A stretch of 64,000 bases of DNA from CAWFLT01 sp963816795 (GTDB lineage: Bacteria > Acidobacteriota > Vicinamibacteria > Vicinamibacterales > SCN-69-37), in contig CAWFLT010000012.1 in assembly GCA_963816795.1 (NCBI GenBank), positions 248,001-312,000 of the forward strand, read 5' to 3'. Every line of letters begins with the position of its first letter. The stretch's first letter is position 1. The notes under the pieces were generated by a model that was not told the origin of the DNA, made no database searches, and saw only the letters and a program-made list of their open reading frames with translations. The position numbers were made by a program, and so were the translations under genes. Of the stretch, positions 1 to 10,100 are shown piece by piece.

Positions 1-2
1 TC

Positions 3-1542
3 GACCTGAGCGCGCCGGTCGACGCGCTGCCGCAGAACGAGCGGCAGGCGCTGACGAAGCTGGTGGACGCGGCGCGACTGATGGACGGGCTGTTCCTGGA
101 ACAGGTCTGGGCGGGCAACGTCAGCGTGCTGACGCAGCTCGCGGCTGACCGGACGCCGGAAGGCCAGGCCGAGCTGCACTACTTCCTGATCAACAAGGGG
201 CCGTGGTCACGGTTGGATCATCACGAACCGTTCCTGCGGCCGGGCTTCTCGGTGCCCGCCGAAGCCGCCGCAGGCCAATTTCTACCCGGCGGATGCCACG
301 CGCGAAGAGGTCGACGCGTGGATTGGCTCGCTCAAGGGCGCGGCGCACGCCGAGGCGGCAGGATTCTTCACCGTGATCAGGCGCGGCGCCGACGGCAAGC
401 TGATGGCCGTGCCGTACAGCGTGGCGTACCGCAACACGCTGGTCGCCGCCGCAGCGGCGCTCACGGACGCCGCGGCGCTGACGACCCAGCCATCGCTGAA
501 GAAGTTCCTCGAGCTGCGGGCCGACGCGTTTCTCTCCAACGACTACTACGCCAGCGACGTCGCCTGGATGGAGCTCGACGCCTCGATCGAACCGACCATC
601 GGGCCGTACGAGACCTACGAAGACGAATGGTTTGGCTACAAAGCGGCGTTCGAAGCGTTCGTCACCCTGCGGGACGACGTCGAGACGCAGAAGCTCGGGA
701 TGTTCAGTGCCGAGCTGCAAGGGCTCGAGAACGCGCTGCCCATCGATCCCAAATTCCGGTCGGCCAAGTTGGGCGCGTTGGCGCCGATTCGCGTCGTCAA
801 CGTCGTCTACTCGGGCGGCGACGGCAATCGCGGCGTGCAGACCGCGGCATTCAACCTGCCGAACGACGACCGCGTCATCCGCGAAAAAGGCGCCAAGCGG
901 GTGATGCTGAAAAACGTTCAGGACGCGAAGTTCCAGAAGGTCCTGTTGCCGATCTCAGCCGTGGCTCTGGCGCCAGGCGATCGCGGCAAGGTGAGCTTCG
1001 ACGCGTTCTTCACGCACATCCTGATGCACGAGCTCATGCACGGCCTCGGCCCGCACCAGGTGTCGACGAGCGGCCTGGCGGTCCGGCTCGCGCTGAAGGA
1101 CACGTATTCCGCGATTGAAGAAGCCAAGGCGGACATCTCGGGTCTCTGGGCATTGCAGCAATTGGCGGACAAAGGCGTGGTCGCGGCGCCGATCGCCCAG
1201 GCGATGTACTCGACCTTCCTGGCGTCGGCATTCCGCTCCATCCGCTTCGGCCTCAACGAAGCGCACGGCAAAGGCATCGCGCTGCAGCTCAACTACCTGC
1301 TCGACCAAGGCGCCTTTGTGGTCAACCCGGACGGCACGTTCAGCGTCGTCGACGCCAAGATCCGCGACGCGGTGACGTCGCTGACGCGAGAACTGATGAC
1401 GATACAGGCCAACGGCGACTACGCCGCCGCGCAGGCGTTGTTGAAGAAGCTCGTCGAGCTGCGCGATCCGGTGAAGGCCGTGCTGGAGAAACTGAAGGAC
1501 GTGCCGGTGGATATCGAGCCGAGGTTTGTCAGCGTCCGCTGA
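3..1542 (+). CDS. M49-family (dipeptidyl-peptidase III-like) zinc peptidase, 5' end cut by window
   Basis: Predicted zinc metallopeptidase. The zinc-site helix reads HELMHGLGPH (bases about 1027-1056), followed about 30 residues later by EEAKAD. This fits the HExxH-plus-EExxAD arrangement of the M49-like proteins that also occur fused to plant Nudix hydrolases. The frame runs from the window edge (DLSAPVDALPQ...) with no start visible. It breaks once near base 264, where one extra g in gccgaagccgccg moves the reading to the next frame; removing it restores ...VPAEPPQANFYPADAT... The 3' end is intact (tga 1540-1542). Convergent with the M28 peptidase downstream. The substrate cannot be told from sequence; the family assignment is good and the exact peptidase activity is inferred. 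Confidence 0.8.
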
Positions 1543-1630
1543 CAAGATCTTTCGAAGAGCACGAGGACGAGGGACGAAGAACACGAATTAGGGGACGTCG
1601 ACAAGCGACGCACGGAAAGAGACCGTCCGC

Positions 1631-1799
1631 AGGCGAGCGTAGCGAGCCGTCGCGGACGCGCGCGTGGGGGTGGGGCCCCACGCGCAACAAAACAAAGTAG
1701 ACGCCGCTCACTACGTTTCAGGCCAGGTCGGCCTTCTTCAGTTGCGCGCGGGGCCCCACCCCCGCGCGCGGCGCCCTCACGGCTCGCTACGCTCGCCTT
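1631..1799. repeat. Large intergenic inverted repeat (58-bp arms) containing two copies of a GC-hairpin element
   Basis: Left arm 1631-1688 and right arm 1741-1799 are reverse complements apart from an 8-base stretch and two further mismatches. Each arm has an outer part (ggcgagcgtagcgagccgt) and an inner part with the core GCGtGGGGTGGGGCCCC. The 52-bp spacer (1689-1740) shows nothing else. It lies between two convergent genes, so it may act as a bidirectional terminator, but no U-tract follows. The inner core recurs at 27949-27970 and 34492-34515. Confidence 0.85.
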
Positions 1800-1811
1800 C
1801 GGGCGGTCTAG

Positions 1812-3302
1812 TCACTTCTTGACAGTCGCCCCCGTCAGCCCCGCGACCGCCGACAGCGTCGCCTGCGCCGCGTTCATGCCGAGCAGGAAGTCCTTGTCGG
1901 AGAACGTCGTGAAGACGTCGATCGGCTGATGCCAGGTCGGGTTCCAGCCGGCGCCGGTGTGCATGCCGCGTTCGTTCTCCCGCAGACTGATCGCCGGCAC
2001 GATGTTCATGAACGGCGTCGAGTCGGTGTTGGTCATGTGCGGGCCCATGGTGCCCGGGTAGTGCGTCGTGTAGCGGTCGGCCGCGAGCTTGACCGCAAGC
2101 GCGAGCTTCATCGACTGGTCCGCCATCTTCGAGTTCGACTGCCACTCGATGTTGAAGTCGGCTTCCGGCCGCTGCTCCGGATTCCAGGTGCCGTCCGGAC
2201 GCGGCATGCCGTGATCCCACATCATCATGTCGTGCTGGATCATGCCGAGCCACTTCGGCTCTGGATAGCGGCCTGAGCCGGGAGGATCTTCCTTCCCCTG
2301 AAGTGCCTGCCGCTGATTGACGTAGGCCCAGGCGCCGTTGAGGCCGGTCTCCTCGTTGTTCCAGAGAACGAAGCGGATCGAGCGCTCGGTTTGGACGTCG
2401 GGCGAACTGAAGATGCGCGCGAGCTCCATCACCAGCGCGGTGCCGGATCCGTCGTCGTTGGCCGCTTCGCCCCAACCGTGGCCGTCCATGTGCGCGCCGA
2501 GGATGTACATCTCGTCGGGGCGCGTCGTGCCAATCTTGGTGCAGTACACGTTCTGCCGCTGGCTGGGCGGATCGTTCGGGGGCGCGGGCTCTTTGTTGAG
2601 CTCGAGCAGCCGCGGATCGAGCGGCGCCGCGTTCGCGCTCGTCGGCTGATACACGCCAGCTCCGCGGCGGTTGCCATACAGCGTCGACCCGCCCGAGCTG
2701 TTGCGAACCGGCTCGGCGAGGGGGCCGACGTTGGTTCCGCGACCGCCGCCACCGCCTTGGCGGCCGGCTTGCGCCGCAGCCTGGCCACCCGCGGCGGCAG
2801 CCCCGGCCTGGCCGGCCGCAGCTTGTCCGGCCGCTCCTGCCGCCGCACCCTGTCCGCCGCCGGCCTGGCGCCCGGCCTGTCCAGCGGCCGCGGCTTGTCC
2901 GCCTCCCGCTGCAGCGCCGGCCTGGGCGCCGCCGGCGGCGCCGCGGCCGCCTCCGCCGCCGCGTTGTGGCGCGTTGGGATCCGCCGCGCCAGCGGACGGA
3001 TGCATGTAAGTGATGCGCTCGGTGTTCGTGCAGCCGTAGCTCTTGAGCTGCGCTTCGATCCAGTCGAGCGCGTCGCGATTGCGTTTGGTGCCCTGCCGGC
3101 GATCGCCAAACTGCGTCAGGCCTTTGATGGTGCCCTTGTACTGTTCCAGCGTGAGCCGGCTGACCATGGTCCGGACGGGATCGTCAGGCGCCGGAGCCGC
3201 AGGCGCTTGAGCGGGTGTCGTGGGCGCCTGTTGCGCCGCGAAAGTGATTGCCGCCGTCGCTGCCATGCCTGACGCCACGGCAGCCCATCGAGTCCAAGCC
3301 AT
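1812..3302 (-). CDS. Secreted M28-family zinc aminopeptidase
   Basis: A 496-residue exported peptidase. A hydrophobic signal peptide (MAWTRWAAVASGMAATA...) is followed by an M28 domain with the metal ligands AHMDGHGWGEAANDDGSG and WNNEETG, and a later His in TNTDSTPF. Residues about 95-175 are a low-complexity Ala/Gly/Gln insert that separates the N-terminal segment from the catalytic core. The start at 3302 is set by a ggaggaac Shine-Dalgarno 6-8 bases upstream and by the signal peptide. The frame stays open far upstream (to 4394), but that part overlaps the glycerophosphodiesterase and is spurious. Likely role: periplasmic or extracellular peptide degradation. Confidence 0.9.
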   Translation of the reverse strand: MAWTRWAAVASGMAATAAITFAAQQAPTTPAQAPAAPAPDDPVRTMVSRLTLEQYKGTIKGLTQFGDRRQGTKRNRDALDWIEAQLKSYGCTNTERITYMHPSAGAADPNAPQRGGGGGRGAAGGAQAGAAAGGGQAAAAGQAGRQAGGGQGAAAGAAGQAAAGQAGAAAAGGQAAAQAGRQGGGGGRGTNVGPLAEPVRNSSGGSTLYGNRRGAGVYQPTSANAAPLDPRLLELNKEPAPPNDPPSQRQNVYCTKIGTTRPDEMYILGAHMDGHGWGEAANDDGSGTALVMELARIFSSPDVQTERSIRFVLWNNEETGLNGAWAYVNQRQALQGKEDPPGSGRYPEPKWLGMIQHDMMMWDHGMPRPDGTWNPEQRPEADFNIEWQSNSKMADQSMKLALAVKLAADRYTTHYPGTMGPHMTNTDSTPFMNIVPAISLRENERGMHTGAGWNPTWHQPIDVFTTFSDKDFLLGMNAAQATLSAVAGLTGATVKK

Positions 3303-3339
3303 GATCAAGTTCCTCCGCGTGCGAGCAGTGTAGATCACC

Positions 3340-4161
3340 TCAGGCAGTGCTCGTCGGGAGCCGCACCGCCCGCGTCCAGTCCGCGACCGCCGCCACTGCC
3401 AGATCCGGGCGATCGCTGATGAGCCCGGTGACACCCCACTCGAGTATCTGCTGCATCTCGGCGGGCTCGTCGACGATCCAGGCTTGCACGGGGAAGCCAG
3501 CCGCGCGCACGGCGCGCACGAAGTCCGGGCCAAACACCGGGCGGCCGTCGAACCTGAGCGGCGCCTGGACGAGGCGGTAACCAGGCACGTCACTCGGTGT
3601 CCACGCTGCGCCGCCCTGCAGCATCTGCTGGATTTCGTCGCGTGAGGCGCTGGTCGGCACGTCCGGCGCCAGCCGACGGAGGGTCGTGAGCACGGCGTGG
3701 CTGAAACCGCCGAAGACGACGCGGTCCACTGCGCCCGCTTCGCGCGCGACCGCGAGGGCCCGCTCGCCGACCTCCGGCCGGTCGCCCTTGATCTCGATGA
3801 CGATCGGCGTCTGGGGATAGCGTTCGAGCAGCGTCGCCAGGGACGGCACGCCGAAGCCGCGCCCGCGAAACGGATGGCCGTCGTCGGATCCGAACCGGAA
3901 ACCCGCGTCCAGGCTGGCGAGCTCGTCGGCCCGCCGGTCGGCGACTGGGCCGCTGGCGTCGGTGGTTCTGTCCAGCGTCGCGTCGTGGATGACGACCGGC
4001 TCGCCGTCCCGGGACAGATGCACGTCACATTCGAGCGCAGTGACGCCGAGCGCGATCGCGTGATCGAACGAGGCGACGGTGTTCTCGGGACGCAGCCGCG
4101 ACCCGCCGCGGTGCGCGATGACAACCGGTTCAGACAACGAAAGCAGCTTCGACAAGTCCAC
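3340..4161 (-). CDS. Glycerophosphodiester phosphodiesterase
   Basis: A 273-residue TIM-barrel GDPD enzyme that hydrolyses glycerophosphodiesters to glycerol-3-phosphate and an alcohol. Key motifs: HRGGSRLRPENT (catalytic His and Glu) near residue 17, ECDVHLSRDG and VVIHD (metal ligands and second His) near 45-58, and IEIKGD further on. There is no signal peptide, so it is probably cytoplasmic. Start is GTG at 4161. It is divergent from the ATPase gene, with only 30 bp between the start codons. Confidence 0.93.
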   Translation of the reverse strand: MDLSKLLSLSEPVVIAHRGGSRLRPENTVASFDHAIALGVTALECDVHLSRDGEPVVIHDATLDRTTDASGPVADRRADELASLDAGFRFGSDDGHPFRGRGFGVPSLATLLERYPQTPIVIEIKGDRPEVGERALAVAREAGAVDRVVFGGFSHAVLTTLRRLAPDVPTSASRDEIQQMLQGGAAWTPSDVPGYRLVQAPLRFDGRPVFGPDFVRAVRAAGFPVQAWIVDEPAEMQQILEWGVTGLISDRPDLAVAAVADWTRAVRLPTSTA

Positions 4162-4191
4162 GGGATCCTCGCAACCGGTTTATATTGTCTT

Positions 4192-5742
4192 ATGTCTGTT
4201 CCAACGACACTGGGCGCGCTGCGCGAGGCAGCCGCCGCCGGCCGTTTGACCCTTCGCTCGGTCAAGGACGAACTGCGCGACAACCTGATGCTGCGGCTCC
4301 GCGCGGGCGGCCCGCTGTTTCCTGGCATCGTCGGGTACGACGACACCGTCGTGCCGCAAGTCGTCACGGCGATCCTCTCGAAACACAACTTCATTCTGCT
4401 CGGCCTCCGCGGCCAGGCGAAGACACGACTGCTGCGAGCGCTCGTCGACCTCCTGGATCCCGAGATCCCGTTTGTCGCCGGGTGTGAGATCCACGACGAC
4501 CCGCTACGGCCACTGTGTGCGGAGTGCCGTGCGCGCGTCGTCGCAGAAGGCGATGCGCTGCCAATCGCCTGGCTCCCGCGCGCGGATCGCTACGTCGAGA
4601 AGCTCGCGACGCCGGATGTGACGATCGCGGACATGATTGGGGACGTCGATCCGATCAAGGCGGCACGCTCCGGACGGCAGCTCGGCGACGAGCTGACGAT
4701 GCACTATGGGCTCGTCCCGCGGGCGAATCGCGGCATCTTCGCCGTCAACGAGTTGCCGGACCTGGCGAGCAAGGTGCAGGTCGGTCTGTTCAACATCCTC
4801 CAGGAAGGGGACGTGCAGATCAAAGGGTATCCGGTCCGCCTGCGGCTCGATATCGCCCTCGTGTTCAGCGCCAACCCCGAAGACTACACGGCGCGCGGCA
4901 AGATCATCACGCCCCTCAAGGACCGCATCGGATCGGAGATCCGGACCCACTACCCGCGCACGCGGCACGAAGCGCAGGCGATCACACTGCAAGAGGCGTG
5001 GACCGAAAGGGGTACGACGGGTACGACGGGTACGGCGGACGCCGGTACGCCCGGGCTGCAGATTGAGATTCCGGCGTTCGTGCGTGAAGTGGTCGAAGAG
5101 ATCGCGTTCCAGGCGCGAGGAGACCAGAAAGTCGACCGGCGGTCCGGCGTGAGCCAGCGGCTGCCGATCACGACGCTCGAGAACGCCGTCTCGAATGCGG
5201 AGCGGCGGGCCCTCGTGCACGACGAACGTGTGGCCGTGCCGCGGGTGGCGGACATCTATGCCGCGCTCCCGTCGGTGACCGGCAAGATCGAGCTCGAGTA
5301 CGAAGGTGAGCTCAAGGGCGTCGAGGCGGTCGCACGCGAATTGGTGCGCGCGGCCGTCGCCACCGTCTTCGACGGCCGGGCCGCGCACGCCGACGTCCGG
5401 CCGGTGATCGCCTGGTTCGAAAATGGCGGCACGCTCGATCTCTCTGACACGTCGTCGGCGGCGGAATTGCTGGGCGCGGTCGCGGAGATCGACGGCTTCG
5501 GCGAGGTCTCGTCAGCGCTCGGCAGCTCGCCGCGCACCAGCGAACCCGCCCGCGCCGCGGTCGCCGACCTGGTGCTCGAAGGACTGTGCGCGCTCAAGAA
5601 GATCAGCCGCACAGACCAGGGCCAGCTCTTCGCGGCCCCCAGCCCGGCGCGGCCGCGAGACCGGGCCGAAGCCCGGTCGATCGAGCAACTGATGGAAGAG
5701 GACGAACCGACCGTCAAGGGGAAGAAGAAATACTACAACTGA
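4192..5742 (+). CDS. MoxR/magnesium-chelatase-like AAA+ ATPase
   Basis: A 516-residue AAA+ ATPase. The Walker A equivalent is GLRGQAKTRLL (about residue 66) and the Walker B region is NRGIFAVNELPDL; sensor-like segments follow (VFSANPEDYT, PLKDRIGSEI). A Cys-rich insert (CEIHDDPLRPLCAEC) lies after Walker A. Residues about 280-290 hold a small GTTGTTGT repeat encoded by tandem gggtacgac units. The ATG at 4192 is chosen because the upstream open frame is antisense to the GDPD gene. The stop lies four bases before the VWA gene, so the two form a pair like other MoxR-VWA chaperone couples. The client protein is unknown. Confidence 0.85.
   Translation: MSVPTTLGALREAAAAGRLTLRSVKDELRDNLMLRLRAGGPLFPGIVGYDDTVVPQVVTAILSKHNFILLGLRGQAKTRLLRALVDLLDPEIPFVAGCEIHDDPLRPLCAECRARVVAEGDALPIAWLPRADRYVEKLATPDVTIADMIGDVDPIKAARSGRQLGDELTMHYGLVPRANRGIFAVNELPDLASKVQVGLFNILQEGDVQIKGYPVRLRLDIALVFSANPEDYTARGKIITPLKDRIGSEIRTHYPRTRHEAQAITLQEAWTERGTTGTTGTADAGTPGLQIEIPAFVREVVEEIAFQARGDQKVDRRSGVSQRLPITTLENAVSNAERRALVHDERVAVPRVADIYAALPSVTGKIELEYEGELKGVEAVARELVRAAVATVFDGRAAHADVRPVIAWFENGGTLDLSDTSSAAELLGAVAEIDGFGEVSSALGSSPRTSEPARAAVADLVLEGLCALKKISRTDQGQLFAAPSPARPRDRAEARSIEQLMEEDEPTVKGKKKYYN
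5008..5050 (+). repeat. Short in-frame tandem repeat (gggtacgac units) inside the AAA+ ATPase gene
   Basis: Three near-identical 9-base units followed by an imperfect reverse copy (gccggtacgccc) code for the Gly/Thr-rich stretch GTTGTTGTADAGTPG. The reading frame is kept because the unit length is a multiple of three. Confidence 0.7.
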
Positions 5743-5746
5743 CCAA

Positions 5747-7027
5747 ATGAAATACCGATATTCCCGCTTCGTCGCTGATCTGGCCGACGAGATCGACCTC
5801 GAGTCGTTGGTCTCGCGGCTGTCGGACCTGTTGCTGGCGAGCGGGTTCGACACGCCGTGGGATCCCCAGAACGACGATGACCGCAGCATGCAGGCGCTGC
5901 ACGACGCCATCCTGGATGCGCTGCTGAATGGCGGCGTGTTGTCGCAGGAGATGCTCGAACAGCTGCTATCGGACAAGACCGAGCGATCGGAGAATCGCGA
6001 CGAGCTCGAGTCGCTGATTCAGCGCATCATCGAGCGACTGTCGGAACAGGGGTTCGTCAGTGTCGCCGGTCAGCCCGGCAAGCACGGGTTGCCGGACGCC
6101 GGCGCCGGCGGGGACGGCGCGACCCGGTTCGAGGTCACCGACAAGGCCCTCGACTTCCTCGGGTATCGGGCGCTGCGCGATCTGCTCGGCGCCGCCGGAC
6201 GAAGCAGTGCCGGCCGGCACGACACCCGGGAATTGGCCACCGGCATCGAAGCCGGCGGCCCGCCTCGCGCCTACGAGTTCGGCGACACCATGAACCTCGA
6301 CGCGTCAGCGACGGTGCTGAATGCGGTGAAAAGAGCGAGGTCTGAGACTCCGGGAGTCGCGGGTGAATCACGGGCGACTCCCGGAGTCTTAGACCTCGAC
6401 ATCGCCTACGAAGACCTGATGGTCACGCAAGGCGACTACCAGAGCTCGTGCGCGACCGTGCTGCTGCTCGATTGCAGCCACAGCATGGTGCTCTACGGCG
6501 AAGACCGCTTCACGCCCGCCAAGCGCGTGGCGCTCGCGCTCGCCAATCTCATCCGCCATCAGTACCCGGGCGATGCGCTGCAGGCGGTGCTCTTTCACGA
6601 CTCCGCGGAGGAAGTGCCGGTCGGACAGATTGGACGCGTCAAGGTCGGGCCGTACTACACCAACACCCGCGAAGGCCTGCGGCTCGCCCGCCGGCTGCTC
6701 GAGCGGCAGCGGAAGGACATGCGGCAGATCGTCATGATCACGGATGGCAAGCCGTCAGCGGTCACGCTCCCGGATGGCCGGATTTACCGCAACGCGTTCG
6801 GGCTCGACCCCTTCGTCCTGCGAGAAACGTTTGCGGAAGTGGCCGCCTGCCGGCGCGCCGGCATCATGATCAACACCTTCATGCTGGCGCGCGACTACGA
6901 CCTGGTGGCGTTCGTCCGCCGGGTCGCGCGAATCTGCCACGGCAAGGCGTACTTCACGACGCCGTACACGCTGGGCCAGTACGTCCTGCAGGACTATTTG
7001 AGCAAGAAGACCCGGACAATCCATTAG
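5747..7027 (+). CDS. VWA-domain protein partnered with the MoxR-like ATPase
   Basis: A 426-residue protein. The N-terminal helical region (residues 1-150) is followed by a von Willebrand A domain from about residue 220, with the MIDAS motif DCSHSM (D-x-S-x-S/M), a Thr at EDRFTPAKR, and ITDGKPS. Starts four bases after the ATPase stop, so the pair is translationally coupled. Such pairs usually assemble or activate another complex. Between the N-terminal region and the VWA domain (about residues 197-217) the coding DNA is a palindrome (see repeat 6337-6397). No signal peptide; probably cytoplasmic. Confidence 0.87.
   Translation: MKYRYSRFVADLADEIDLESLVSRLSDLLLASGFDTPWDPQNDDDRSMQALHDAILDALLNGGVLSQEMLEQLLSDKTERSENRDELESLIQRIIERLSEQGFVSVAGQPGKHGLPDAGAGGDGATRFEVTDKALDFLGYRALRDLLGAAGRSSAGRHDTRELATGIEAGGPPRAYEFGDTMNLDASATVLNAVKRARSETPGVAGESRATPGVLDLDIAYEDLMVTQGDYQSSCATVLLLDCSHSMVLYGEDRFTPAKRVALALANLIRHQYPGDALQAVLFHDSAEEVPVGQIGRVKVGPYYTNTREGLRLARRLLERQRKDMRQIVMITDGKPSAVTLPDGRIYRNAFGLDPFVLRETFAEVAACRRAGIMINTFMLARDYDLVAFVRRVARICHGKAYFTTPYTLGQYVLQDYLSKKTRTIH
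6337..6397. repeat. In-frame palindromic element inside the VWA gene
   Basis: Arms 6337-6360 and 6374-6397 match as reverse complements at 23 of 24 positions, with a 13-base loop. On the coding strand they are translated in frame as ARSETPGVAGESRATPGVLD, a linker with a repeated TPGV core. This resembles palindromic elements that insert within genes without breaking the frame. Confidence 0.85.
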
Positions 7028-7148
7028 TCCCGCCGCTCGTCCCAGAGCCCTTGCGGGCGGTCACGGCCGCGCCCATACTCGTAGTCAGCAACACGTCGCA
7101 GTCCTCCCCCACCCGCGCGCGTGTTGCGGTCATGAGCGCATCCGCTCC

Positions 7149-7155
7149 AAGGAGG
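7149..7155 (+). promoter_or_regulatory. Strong Shine-Dalgarno that fixes the TonB-receptor start
   Basis: aaggagg seven bases before ATG 7162. An upstream in-frame ATG at 7132 lacks such a site, and the signal peptide begins at 7162. Confidence 0.8.
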
Positions 7156-7161
7156 ACAACC

Positions 7162-10100
7162 ATGCTCCGCAAGCCGGGTCTCATTGGGATCCTGCTCACT
7201 CTCTTCGTCGCCTTCATCTCATCCCCTGCGGCAGCGCAGGTGCAGACCGGCAGCGTGTACGTCAAAGCGGCCGACGAACAAGGCGCGGCCATTCCGGGCG
7301 CGACCCTCACACTCACCGGCCCGGTCCTGCCACAGCCGCTGACCGGCGTGACCGATGCCACCGGCGTGTACCGGTTTCCATCGCTCTCGGTCGCGACTTA
7401 CACGTTGAAGATCGCGCTCGCCGGATTTCAAACCGTGACGCGTGAGAGCGTGGTCGTCGTCCAGACCCAGACGACCACGATCGACTTCGTCCTGAAGGTG
7501 GGCTCGGTCGCCGAAGAAGTCACGGTGCGCGGCGAAACGCCCGTCGTCGACGCCAAAAGCGCGAATGTCAGTACCAACCTCGACGCCAAGCTGCTCGAGT
7601 CCACGCCCGGCGGCAAGGACATCTGGAACATCCTCGAGTACAAAGTGCCAGGTCTGATCTTCGACACGCCGGACGTCGGCGGCAACCAGGCCGGACTGCA
7701 ACGCGGCTTTACCGCGCGCGGCACGCCGAACAACCAGAATGTGCAACTGCTGAACGGCGCCAACGTCGGTGATCCGGCCGCCATCGGCTTTTCGATGAAC
7801 TACTACGACCCGACGTCGTTCCAGAACATCCAGGTGACGACGGGCGCGCAGGACATCTCGCTCGGCACGTCGGGCGTCTCGATCAACATGGTCACCAAGA
7901 GCGGGACCAACAGTTTTTCCGGCTCGTTCCTGCAGACCTATCAGGGCGAGAAGACGCAGTGGGACAACATCGATCAATCGCTCAAGGACGCCGGGTTTCG
8001 GCCGAACGCGAACGCGACCGAGCTCCTGACGAACACGAACGGCAGCGCCGGCGGCCCGATGGTCCGCAATCGGCTGTTCTATTTCGGATCGATGAACTTC
8101 CAGCCGATCCACATCGCCGTACCCGGATTCCCGGCGGAGGCGCCGGTCCCGGTGCAACTCGGTGATACCAGCACGCTGGACACGACCGATATCTTCACCG
8201 GTACCGGCCGCCTGACGATGCAGCTCAATCCCAGCAACCGGTTCGACATCTACGGCTCGAAGCAGCGCTACGACAAGCCCAACCGCGAAGCGGGCACTGG
8301 GGTCACGCAGGATTCGGCATTCAAGGAATACGACATCGACAACACCGCGCAAGTGCTCTGGAGCACGGTGCTCAGTGATCGGCTGTTCGCGAACTCGACC
8401 GTCAGCTACAACAACGTGCACTTTCCGCTCTACCAGAAGACCGCTCAGCAACCGCTGACCGACAGCTCGACCAACGTCCTGCACCGCAATGCGACGTCGT
8501 CACAAATCATGTTCAGGCGGCGGCTGACGATCAACTCGAACTGGACCTACTACGTGCCACAGCTTCTCGGCGGACGGCACGAGATCAAGGGTGGGTTCGA
8601 CAACTCGTACACGCCCGAAGACGTCACCACCGAGCGTGTCGACAACGTGAATCTCACGTATCGCAGCTTCGCGACCAGCGCGACCCAGCCGGCCGGTCCC
8701 GTCCAGGTCGCGATTTTCAACTCCCCGACGTTCGTCAAACGCGCCGTGATGAACACCGCGCTGTACGTGCAGGACACGTATGCGATCGGCCGCCTGACGG
8801 CGATCGCTGGGATCCGCTGGGAGCGCGTCGAGGGCTACCTCCCGCCGCAGGAGCATCCGTCGAGCGAGTACTTCCCGAGCGGCACGGTGATCAACGGGCT
8901 CAACGTCGCGCTGAACACTGGCGGCATCCTGACGCAGTACGCCGTGCCCGACACCTTTGCAGAGGTGCGGAACGCGCCGCTGTGGAAGAACTTCGCGCCG
9001 CGGCTGAGCCTGACCTACGACCTGACCGGGCGCGGGCGCACGGTGGCGAAGTTCTCGGCCGGAAAGTATCTCGATCAGATCGGCACGGGGACGCCGGGGC
9101 CCAACCCGAACGGCGCCGTCTCGCAACGCTACACCTGGAACGACTTGAACGGCGACCTGTTCTTTCAAAAGGGCAACGCAACGTGGGACGGGTTCAAGTA
9201 CGTCGGGGGAGAGTTCGGTGCGCTGGCCAACAACGGGACGACGATTCCGAACCCGAATCCGTTCGACACGCTTCGCCGCCGGACCTACCGCAACGAGCTC
9301 ACCGCGGGCGTCGACCATGAGCTCTACGCGGGCGTGCGTCTGAGTGTGACCTACATCTTCCGGAAGGAGCTGGACACCTACGGAAGTGTGGATGTGGCCA
9401 TGGATCAATGGGACGCGCTGTACACACCGGTCCCGATCATTGATCCGGGCCGGAACGGTATCACTGAGGCGACCGACGGCACGATCACCGCGTACCAGCT
9501 GAACCCGAACGTGACGGTCAACTCACGCAACGTCAACGACGATCGGCTCGGACCGACGTATCACGGACTCGAGACGGTCGTCACGAAACGGTATGCCAGC
9601 GGCTTCGCGCTCCTCGCCGGCTACACCTACGGCAGGACGACCGTCGAGCAGACGAGCCTGGCCTCGCCCAATGCGTTGATCAACTCGCAGGGCCCGCCCG
9701 ACGGCCGCCGGCACTTGTTCAAGTCGACGGCCTCGTACATCTTCCCGTACGAGATCACCTTCGGCGCCAACTTGCGGCTGCAGTCGGGCCGGCCGATCAC
9801 TCGCACGCTCGCGATCGCAGCGTGCACGACCGCGGCACCGACCAACTGTCTGAGCTCGGCAACGACCATCAACGCCGAGCCGCGTGGCAGCGAGGAATTG
9901 CCGGGACTCTACACCGTCGACCTTCGAGCGGGACGGATTTTCCGCGTGAATCGACAGACCGTGGAACTCTCGATGGACGTGTACAACCTGACGAACGCGA
10001 ACACGACGTTCAACGTGAGGACCGGCACCGGCGAGACGCCCATTCGCGTCGGCGGCGACCCGAACGTTGCACAGACGCGCATCGCGACGTTCCTGTCGCC

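Noticed and set aside
1812..4394. An 860-residue open frame covering M28 peptidase plus upstream DNA
   Set aside because: The upstream part is out of phase with the glycerophosphodiesterase gene on the same strand; the signal peptide and ribosome site set the real start at 3302.
6448..7161. N-terminal extension of the TonB receptor frame
   Set aside because: It is a shadow of the VWA gene in another frame; the Shine-Dalgarno and signal peptide place the start at 7162.
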